A stretch of 31,167 bases of DNA, from the NCBI GenBank assembly GCA_003266145.1, contig MVJJ01000097.1, forward strand, positions 1 to 31,167, written 5' to 3'. Position numbers and translations under genes: made by a program. This document shows, one piece after another, positions 1-6,330 of this stretch; positions within the stretch are counted from its first letter, which is position 1, and every line of letters begins with the position of its first letter. The DNA is from Methanosphaera sp. SHI613 (lineage in GTDB: Archaea; Methanobacteriota; Methanobacteria; Methanobacteriales; Methanobacteriaceae). Below the pieces are notes generated by a model. The model did not search any database. It was not told the DNA's origin and saw nothing but the letters and a program-made list of their open reading frames with translations.

Positions 1-1496
1 CTTATTACTTCAATAGCTATCATGAGTTTATTGTTAAATTCCTTGAATGAAGGTACATTCATGTCATGTGTTTTTTCTTCCAATGCATCCAATTGCCTTT
101 GAGCTTCAAGCAAACCTTCTTCATCCCTTACAATTGCAACATATTTCCACATGATATCTTGTATTTGCTCTTTGATGTCCTCCGGATCATATTTACCAGC
201 AGTCCATATATCCTCAATACGTTTAATTTCCTCATCAACATCATCCTGAGAAACTGGTGTTAATTCAATTTTATCAATATTTTCAGAACATTTCAATCCT
301 GCAGCCTTACCGAATACCTGCGTATCTGCCAATGCATTACCACCTAATCTATTGGCCCCATGTACTCCGGATGTTACTTCACCTGCTGCATAAAGATTTT
401 CAAGGTTTGTTTCACAGTCAGGAGATATTCTTATACCACCCATAAAATGATGAGCAGTAGGTGCTACTTCCATTGGTTGATTTATAATGTCCACACCCAC
501 ATCCTTGAACTGCTGAACCATGGTATTTAGTTTTGTTCTTACTTGTTCTTCAGGCAAGTGTTCAACTGAAAGATAAACTCCGCCCAATGGAGATGCTCTT
601 TGTTCATGAATTTCACTGTATATTGCTCTTGCTACAATATCACGAGTCGCCAATTCCTGACGAGGATCATAATTAATCATGAAGCGTTCTCCTTCAGAAT
701 TGATTAAGTGACCACCTTCTCCTCGTACTGCTTCAGTAATCAGTACCCCTCTACGGGATTTTGGTGAAAGCATACCTGTTGGATGGAATTGAACCATTTC
801 CATATCCATTACATCTGCTCCAGCGTTATATGCAATCATAACTCCATCCCCCGTCTTCTGTGATGCGTTTGAAGTGACTGGATATAACCATCCACAACCA
901 CCTGAGGCTATGACAGTATTTTTTGAGTTATAAATTACTATTGAACTATTTTTTAGATTCAAACCCATTGCTCCGACAATTTTTGAATGGTCATCATCAA
1001 ACAAGAGTTTAGTAATCATTATTTCATCATGGGTTGTAATGTTTTCACGGATAACCTCTTCCCTAAGGCCCAATATCATTTCATGACCTGTTTGGTCCCC
1101 TTTGAAACAGGTTCTTCGGTATGATTGTCCACCAAATGCTCTTTGATTTAATCTTCCATCTTCTTGCCTATCAAATAATGATCCATACTCTTCAAGTTCT
1201 ATCAGACATTTTGGTGACTCTGTAACAAGTTTATGAACTAATTTCAAATCATTGAGGAAGGCTCCACCTTTAAGTGTATCCTGGATATGTAGCTGTAAAG
1301 AGTCTTCTTCATCAACATAACCAAATACTGCATTATATCCTCCTTCAGCCAGCATAGTACATCCTGACTTAAACCGTAAACCTTTGGATACTATGATGAC
1401 TTTTGCATCTCTTTTACTGGCTACGATTCCACATTTACAACCGGCTCCTCCTGAACCGATTATTAATACGTCACATTCATATCTTTCTATATCCAT
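1..1496 (-). CDS. tfrA: Thiol:fumarate reductase flavoprotein subunit (partial, C-terminus missing)
   Basis: This is the FAD subunit of the succinate dehydrogenase/fumarate reductase family. In Methanobacteriales the equivalent enzyme (TfrAB) reduces fumarate to succinate with coenzyme M and coenzyme B thiols, making the CoM-S-S-CoB heterodisulfide. About 498 residues are visible before the window edge. The N-terminus has the FAD dinucleotide fold with GSGGAG at residues 14-19. Farther on are the family motifs SGGCGWLYPVTSNA, KTGDG, QFHPTGM and the catalytic-region stretch ITEAVRGEGGHLIN. Near the end comes HHFMGGIRI, then an AAGEVTSGVHGANRLGGNAL block. The ATG at 1496 is preceded by GAGGTG about 6 bases upstream. 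It starts 12 bases after the FAH-family gene, so the two are probably co-transcribed. The TfrA name rests on taxonomic context; by sequence alone it could be called SdhA/FrdA. No TfrB is visible in the window. Confidence 0.9.
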   Translation of the reverse strand, partial: MDIERYECDVLIIGSGGAGCKCGIVASKRDAKVIIVSKGLRFKSGCTMLAEGGYNAVFGYVDEEDSLQLHIQDTLKGGAFLNDLKLVHKLVTESPKCLIELEEYGSLFDRQEDGRLNQRAFGGQSYRRTCFKGDQTGHEMILGLREEVIRENITTHDEIMITKLLFDDDHSKIVGAMGLNLKNSSIVIYNSKNTVIASGGCGWLYPVTSNASQKTGDGVMIAYNAGADVMDMEMVQFHPTGMLSPKSRRGVLITEAVRGEGGHLINSEGERFMINYDPRQELATRDIVARAIYSEIHEQRASPLGGVYLSVEHLPEEQVRTKLNTMVQQFKDVGVDIINQPMEVAPTAHHFMGGIRISPDCETNLENLYAAGEVTSGVHGANRLGGNALADTQVFGKAAGLKCSENIDKIELTPVSQDDVDEEIKRIEDIWTAGKYDPEDIKEQIQDIMWKYVAIVRDEEGLLEAQRQLDALEEKTHDMNVPSFKEFNNKLMIAIEVI

Positions 1497-1508
1497 AATC
1501 ACACCTCT

Positions 1509-2285
1509 TTATTTAATAATATTTTCCAAAGTACCTATATTTTCAATAGTAATACTTACCGTGTCATTCTTTTGTAGTTGACCCACACCAGGAGGAGTTC
1601 CTGTAGCAATGATATCCCCCTTATTCAATGTCATAATTGTTGAGACATATTTAACCAATTCTATTGGTGAAAAAATCATATTGGATGTATTTGAATTTTG
1701 TTTTATTTGTCCATTTACTTCCAATTTAATATCCAGATTAGATGGATCTATATCCGTTACGATACATGGCCCTACCGGACAAAATGTGTCAAAATTCTTT
1801 GCTCTGGTCCACTGTCCATCTTTTTCTTGCAGATCCCTAGCAGTAACATCGTTTACAATTGTATATGCCAACTGAACATCCTCATTAAATTCATCATATT
1901 TGATGTCGTCCATTATGACAATTCCAAGTTCCGCTTCATAATCAACCTTTTGGGATATTTTCGGATAAATGATTTGTTCATTATGTGCTATCATTGAAGT
2001 TGATGATTTCATAAACAACAATGGCTCTTCAGGCAGTCTCATATCCAATTCCTTGGCATGATCAGTATAATTCAAGCCAACACATATTATTTTGGTTGGA
2101 TTTGTTGGTTTCAGAACTTTTATACCATCCATATCCTCTTCATGTAATATCTTTAAATCATTTGTCCTGCATAAATCATCATGTGCTTCAAAGATATTTG
2201 AATAATCAATTTTGAATAGTTTATCATCCTTAATTATCCCTATGGAGATGTTACCGTTTGAATCTTCATATTTGACATATTTCAT
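1509..2285 (-). CDS. Fumarylacetoacetate hydrolase (FAH) family protein
   Basis: This is a 258-residue metal-dependent enzyme of the FAH superfamily, which includes acylpyruvate hydrolases, oxaloacetate decarboxylases/tautomerases, fumarylpyruvate hydrolases and 2-hydroxyhepta-2,4-diene-1,7-dioate isomerases. Visible family motifs are CVGLNYTDHAKEL, PLLFMKSSTSMI, the metal-site stretch DYEAELGIVI, VNDVTARDLQ, the substrate-loop stretch QWTRAKNFDTFCPVGP, and GDIIATGTPPGVG near the C-terminus. All expected metal-ligand acids appear present, so it should be active. I chose the ATG at 2285. A TTG at 2294 is also in frame but gives only three extra residues. It lies between hisG (18 bases upstream) and tfrA (12 bases downstream). 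The substrate cannot be read from the sequence. The neighbouring fumarate-reductase gene makes a C4-dicarboxylate or oxaloacetate-related role attractive. Confidence 0.88.
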   Translation of the reverse strand: MKYVKYEDSNGNISIGIIKDDKLFKIDYSNIFEAHDDLCRTNDLKILHEEDMDGIKVLKPTNPTKIICVGLNYTDHAKELDMRLPEEPLLFMKSSTSMIAHNEQIIYPKISQKVDYEAELGIVIMDDIKYDEFNEDVQLAYTIVNDVTARDLQEKDGQWTRAKNFDTFCPVGPCIVTDIDPSNLDIKLEVNGQIKQNSNTSNMIFSPIELVKYVSTIMTLNKGDIIATGTPPGVGQLQKNDTVSITIENIGTLENIIK

Positions 2286-2303
2286 ATTAATCAACTGATT
2301 TAA

Positions 2304-3173
2304 TCAGTAATCTTGTAATATTCTTTCAATAGGCACTACCAGTAAATCTTTAGCACCAATCTTTCTTAATTTGTTTATTGTTGAAAAGACATCTCTTTCG
2401 GAAATAACAGAGTTGACTGCTACCATCTTATCATCCCCATATATTTCAGATATTGTTGGTCCACCCATTCCAGGTATGGCTGATTTAACTTCATTTAATT
2501 TGTCCTTTTCAACATTTATCATCAATAGTTTTTTTCCTTCCGCATGCAATACCCCGGATATTCCTAGTTTTACTTCATTAATCTTGGTATTTTTATTTTT
2601 ATAACTATCCTTATTGGCAATCAGCACTATGGAACTTTCAAATATGGTATCCACTTCACGTAGATGATTGGTTTTAAGGGTTGTACCGGTACTTGTTAAA
2701 TCTGCTATGACATCAGCAACTCCGATTAATGGAGCAACTTCTGTAGCACCTGTCAACGCCAATATTTTTACGTCAATTCCCTTTTGCTTAAAATATTGTG
2801 AAGTTAAAAATGGGAATTCAGTTGCTACTGTTTTGATATTTTTTAAGTCATCTGCTGTTTTTATGTCCGAATCTTCTGGTGCTGCAATAACCAATCTGGT
2901 TTTTCCAAAACCTAAATCATGTAAATATTCCACATCCACATCTTTTTCGGCTATCAAATCTTTTCCGGTTATTCCAATATCCGCAGCCCCATCTGCAACA
3001 TATTCAGGAATATCCGCAGCTCTTGTAAACATTACACTTATCTCTGGATCAAATGTATTTGAAAACAATTTCCTGTTTGAATTATCAATTAAACCAATGC
3101 CCGCTTTTTCAAGTAATTCCACTGATGGTTCACTTATACGACCTTTTGATGGAATAGCTATTCTAATCTGCAT
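2304..3173 (-). CDS. hisG: ATP phosphoribosyltransferase, long form
   Basis: This enzyme catalyses the first step of histidine biosynthesis, joining ATP and PRPP to give phosphoribosyl-ATP. The protein has 289 residues, the length of the long HisG type that carries a C-terminal regulatory ACT-like domain and does not need HisZ. It begins MQIRIAIPSKGRISEPS, the typical HisG N-terminus. It contains ADIGITGKDL and the PRPP-binding-type stretch DLTSTGTTLKTNHL, with the C-terminal domain including PGMGGPTISEIYGDD. The ATG at 3173 has GGAGG 8 bases upstream. A longer reading to 3242 would put the ribosome-binding site inside the gene and add 23 residues without family similarity, so I reject it. 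It heads a likely hisG-FAH-tfrA operon. hisB lies elsewhere in the window, so the his genes are scattered. Confidence 0.95.
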   Translation of the reverse strand: MQIRIAIPSKGRISEPSVELLEKAGIGLIDNSNRKLFSNTFDPEISVMFTRAADIPEYVADGAADIGITGKDLIAEKDVDVEYLHDLGFGKTRLVIAAPEDSDIKTADDLKNIKTVATEFPFLTSQYFKQKGIDVKILALTGATEVAPLIGVADVIADLTSTGTTLKTNHLREVDTIFESSIVLIANKDSYKNKNTKINEVKLGISGVLHAEGKKLLMINVEKDKLNEVKSAIPGMGGPTISEIYGDDKMVAVNSVISERDVFSTINKLRKIGAKDLLVVPIERILQDY

Positions 3174-3410
3174 TAAACAACCTCCATTTTTTTCTAATAA
3201 ATATATAAACTTAAAACATTTATTATAACTATTATTATTCAATTCAGTATTTTAATTATTATAATAATGTATATGTTTCTTAACATATTTTTCTTTTTCG
3301 TAAAAAATAGGATTAAACTACATCAAAATGCAAAAAAGAATAAGATTTCAAAAACAAATATATTAACATTAACCAATTAAATACATATAAAAATAGAACT
3401 AGGTAAAAAT

Positions 3411-3809
3411 ATGCTAAGATTTAAAGGAAAAATAACATCGGGATTAAATAAAGCTAGTGAATTTATGAAAAAGGAGATATACTCCCAACAGTATTCACAA
3501 AAATTAGGTTACACACCATATTACGGAACATTAAATATAACTTTAGAGGATAATATTCAACTGGACGTTAACGGCAAACTGAAAAAGAATTTGAAGATAT
3601 TGAATGGAAACAAAGAATATGGTGATGTGTACTTCTTAAATGCCAAGATAACCAATCCAGAAAACAACAGGATAAAAAAAGGAGACATACTTTTTCCTAC
3701 AAAAACAGTATATTCATTTAATACTTTGGAATTTGTTGCAGATGAAAAGTTACGTGATACGCTACAACTGAATGATGATGATAGTGTTATTATAGAACTT
3801 GTATTATAA
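3411..3809 (+). CDS. ribK: CTP-dependent riboflavin kinase (DUF120 family)
   Basis: The predicted role is phosphorylation of riboflavin to FMN using CTP, the archaeal route to flavin cofactors. The protein has 132 residues, matching the single-domain archaeal RibK family. The N-terminal stretch GKITSGLNKASEFM resembles the family's nucleotide-binding G-x-V-x-SGLG segment. LGYTPYYGTLNITL matches the conserved P-x-x-GTLN motif, and GDILFPTKTVY near residue 97 fits the conserved central strand. The start ATG has AGGT about 7 bases upstream. It is divergent from hisG, and the 237 bases between the two starts are AT-rich and should hold both promoters. In many archaea RibK is fused to a helix-turn-helix domain; this one is not. 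The assignment rests on motifs recognised by eye. Confidence 0.87.
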   Translation: MLRFKGKITSGLNKASEFMKKEIYSQQYSQKLGYTPYYGTLNITLEDNIQLDVNGKLKKNLKILNGNKEYGDVYFLNAKITNPENNRIKKGDILFPTKTVYSFNTLEFVADEKLRDTLQLNDDDSVIIELVL

Positions 3810-3941
3810 TGATGAAATATTATTTGAACAAAATACAAAAAATATTAAGTATAATAAAATTGAAATATTATAATATATTAATAAACATTACGGAAATAAA
3901 TTTGCATAATTAAAATGACATATACAAGGAAGCAAGATAAT

Positions 3942-4385
3942 ATGGCAGCAGAGTACAAACTAGTTAACGAAGCAGTAGTGGATAAATCAATGATAAGAAA
4001 AATAGGTGATAACGAATACCTTAAAATCATTCCACATGAAAAAAATGTCCAAGTAAGTAAGATTATACAAACAAAAATAACAGAACCTATTGTACAAGAG
4101 GACACTATAATCATTAAGGCATATCCACAAGAAGTCAAATTATTTAAAAATGAAAATCAAGACGTGAAATATGAAACCCGATGGATAACCATGGATGACA
4201 AACGTTTTGACATACCACTAGCGGACATTAAAACCATCCATTCATTATTAGAAGCAAAAAATGTCATTGAAGGTAACATATTACACTTATCCAATGTATT
4301 GAGTTTAGTAATTAAACAAAAAAGCATTAAAGAACAATTAGATTTAATAAAAGATGAATACCAATCAGAATCTTCAGAAAATTAG
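3942..4385 (+). CDS. Hypothetical protein, unrecognised
   Basis: I do not recognise this 147-residue protein. It is soluble by appearance, rich in Lys, Glu and Ile, with no cysteines, no membrane segment and no signal peptide. The first two thirds look like alternating beta strands (for example KIIQTKITEPIVQEDTIII, then YETRWITMDDKRFDIPLADI). The last 50 residues look helical (LLEAKNVIEGNILHLSNVLSLV, then an acidic tail). The start is uncertain: the ATG at 3942 has AAGGA 11 bases upstream, while an in-frame ATG at 3915 has no ribosome-binding site and adds nine residues. It follows ribK on the same strand after about 130 AT-rich bases, so it probably has its own promoter. A strong hairpin terminator follows at 4405-4429. 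Confidence 0.7.
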   Translation: MAAEYKLVNEAVVDKSMIRKIGDNEYLKIIPHEKNVQVSKIIQTKITEPIVQEDTIIIKAYPQEVKLFKNENQDVKYETRWITMDDKRFDIPLADIKTIHSLLEAKNVIEGNILHLSNVLSLVIKQKSIKEQLDLIKDEYQSESSEN

Positions 4386-4404
4386 ATTATGCAAAAAATA
4401 AGAT

Positions 4405-4430
4405 AAAAAAGATTAAAGAAATCTTTTTTT
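4405..4430. terminator. Hairpin terminator between convergent genes
   Basis: A perfect 10-bp inverted repeat (AAAAAAGATT at 4405-4414, AATCTTTTTT at 4420-4429) with a 5-base loop sits 20 bases past the hypothetical gene. On the plus strand it ends in a T run, and by symmetry it also gives a T run on the minus strand. It lies between two convergent genes and could stop transcription both ways. Confidence 0.7.
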
Positions 4431-4494
4431 AAGAACCCTTTTTTTATTGAAAACTGTTTTTATACCAATATATGAGTTATTACTTAAATCTGTG

Positions 4495-5997
4495 TTATTT
4501 TTTATACAATTCACATATTTCTTCGTGAGATAAGTAACCCCTGAATTCCGGTTTTTTAGCTAGTTCATATATTTTCATTACATCAATATCCTTGTTTACA
4601 ACATCCATTGCAGCCTGGGTAAATGTTTCCAATTGAAGATAATCTTCAGGTACACGTCCTTTATTTTCTACTTTTGCTTTTGTTATGCTCCATATATTAT
4701 CCCTTTCTACATTGGATTTGTTTGCCAGAAATTCACTTACATGATTAACTATTTCTTCATCATAGGTCCTGTTTAATATGATGGCACTGGTATCCACATC
4801 CAATTTATTCAACAAATCTATGTGTGCTTTTATGTCTATAGCGGCAGTTTCGATACCACCTTTGCTCACGCTTGATACCATTATCACTGGGATATTACCC
4901 GCACGTGCTATTTCAACTGTGGAGTAAGGTGTTTTTTTGTTTAATAATCCGGTTGCCGCACTCATTACTCCTTCTACAAGTATCAGATCATAACCTTTAC
5001 CCTTGACTTGTTCCAAAATGTCCTCCAATGGTGTCCATCCAATGTTGCTTATCTGTATTGAAGCGTAATCTTCCAGTTTTTCCTTGTTGACATATAGTGA
5101 TGGGGATAAATCACGTATATCCGGACCCACCTTCATTACATAGGTGTGAATTCCGCGCTGTCTTAGTGCACCGACGATCCCACTTGCCAGAAATGTTTTA
5201 CCTGACTCGGAACCTGTACCCATCAACATTATCATTGGAGGTACTTCCGGTTTTGGCCGGTTAAATTCACATATCCGATTGGTTTCAACTGCCAATTCAT
5301 GGAATACCTTGTCATGAAGTTTCTTGTTTCTTTGTTGTATATCCTCATATTCATCGACGGCATCAATATACTCCAGGATATTATTTACTACTTGTGGATT
5401 ATTGTCAAGCAGACAGTGTACAGTAGTTCCAAGAATGTTACCCTTCTTGTTTGCTACACCGGACAATACCCTCTCCGGTTTATATTTGTAATTTGATCTT
5501 TCGATATTGGAATATATTACATTCTTGTCGTTGGATTCGATTTGCCCATATGTATGACAGTGAAAACCATTTACCTTCGTGTCTTTGAGATTTTTTGTAA
5601 ACAATGTGGAATCATCAACAATATCAGCGTTTATTCTATTTGTGTTAATCATCGGTTTGAATGTAACATCAAGTAAGTTTAATCCTTTTCTTATGATGGG
5701 TACAGGTGAATTTCGTCCAACATCAGTCTCTTTACCAAGTATCTGAAAACCTGCACACATTCCGAATATGAATCCGTCGTTATCGTTTATCAAATTTATT
5801 TCCTCAGCTAATTCAGGAGTTATAGTTTCAGACTCCACCAATGTTCCACCAGGAATTATCAGTCCATCCAACTCTTCATGGGCCTTCTTTCCATTTTCTA
5901 TCGTACCATCAGATTTGACTATATTAGTAGGCAAATGTCCAAAATGTTCATATAATGTTAAAGCACCTTTTACTTCAAGTAATCCTATTTTTTTCAT
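4495..5997 (-). CDS. CobQ/CobB-like glutamine amidotransferase with N-terminal GATase and C-terminal P-loop domain
   Basis: This is a 500-residue two-domain protein. Residues 1-215 form a class I, CobQ/CobB-type glutamine amidotransferase domain. The predicted nucleophile is C81 in GMCAGFQILG, with H194 in GTTVHCLLDNN matching the GTYLHGLFDN-type motif of CobQ. Residues 250-500 form a dethiobiotin synthetase/CobQ-like P-loop domain, with MGTGSESGKTFLASGI at 259-274 and ILVEGVMSAATG as the Walker B-like acidic region. In cobyric acid synthase (CobQ) and cobyrinate a,c-diamide synthase (CobB) the ATPase precedes the amidotransferase; here the order is reversed. The ATG at 5997 has GTGAT 5 bases upstream. 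The product is probably an ATP- and glutamine-dependent amide-forming enzyme on a corrinoid, tetrapyrrole or other carboxylate. The substrate is unknown. Confidence 0.78.
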   Translation of the reverse strand: MKKIGLLEVKGALTLYEHFGHLPTNIVKSDGTIENGKKAHEELDGLIIPGGTLVESETITPELAEEINLINDNDGFIFGMCAGFQILGKETDVGRNSPVPIIRKGLNLLDVTFKPMINTNRINADIVDDSTLFTKNLKDTKVNGFHCHTYGQIESNDKNVIYSNIERSNYKYKPERVLSGVANKKGNILGTTVHCLLDNNPQVVNNILEYIDAVDEYEDIQQRNKKLHDKVFHELAVETNRICEFNRPKPEVPPMIMLMGTGSESGKTFLASGIVGALRQRGIHTYVMKVGPDIRDLSPSLYVNKEKLEDYASIQISNIGWTPLEDILEQVKGKGYDLILVEGVMSAATGLLNKKTPYSTVEIARAGNIPVIMVSSVSKGGIETAAIDIKAHIDLLNKLDVDTSAIILNRTYDEEIVNHVSEFLANKSNVERDNIWSITKAKVENKGRVPEDYLQLETFTQAAMDVVNKDIDVMKIYELAKKPEFRGYLSHEEICELYKK

Positions 5998-6142
5998 TTA
6001 TAATCACAGCTATCAATATTATTTTATATGAAAAATTAATTCATTAATATAAGGTATGTAACATATACTTAAAAAAAATTACTTATAATTTCTTAAAGAA
6101 AATAATTAAAAGTTTAAAAAAAATTAGAAAAAATAGAAATAA

Positions 6143-6214
6143 TGCCCTGACGGGGATTTGAACCCCGGTAAAGGGATCCGCAGTCCCTCGTGATATCCGC
6201 TACACTACCAAGGC
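6143..6214 (-). tRNA. tRNA-Arg (anticodon GCG)
   Basis: The reverse strand folds into a 72-base cloverleaf. It has a 7-bp acceptor stem (GCCTTGG with TCAGGGC) and discriminator A. The D arm has the canonical A14, G18G19 and A21. The anticodon stem is AGGGA/TCCCT around loop CTGCGGA, and the T stem is CGGGG/CCCCG around loop TTCAAAT. Loop bases 34-36 read GCG, so it decodes the arginine codons CGC and CGU. The 3' CCA is not encoded. D-stem pair 13-22 is a T-T mismatch. T-rich sequence follows the 3' end. Confidence 0.93.
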
Positions 6215-6247
6215 ATAAAAAAATTATGCAAGTTCATAATTACAATT

Positions 6248-6257
6248 TAATATTTAT
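6248..6257 (-). promoter_or_regulatory. TATA-like box upstream of tRNA-Arg
   Basis: On the minus strand ATAAATATTA sits about 34 bases before the tRNA 5' end. This fits an archaeal TATA element with transcription starting roughly 10 bases before the mature tRNA. This is inferred from position and composition only. Confidence 0.4.
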
Positions 6258-6330
6258 CCTTAAGGATTATTAAATTTTTCGTTTTATTTTGAAAAAATAA
6301 GAAAAAAGAAAATAGTCAGAATAATCGAAA

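Noticed and set aside
2668..3228. A 186-codon open frame on the plus strand
   Set aside because: It is antisense to hisG, which has full family motifs and a strong ribosome-binding site. The frame encodes a low-complexity Ser/Ile/Phe-rich product typical of shadow frames.
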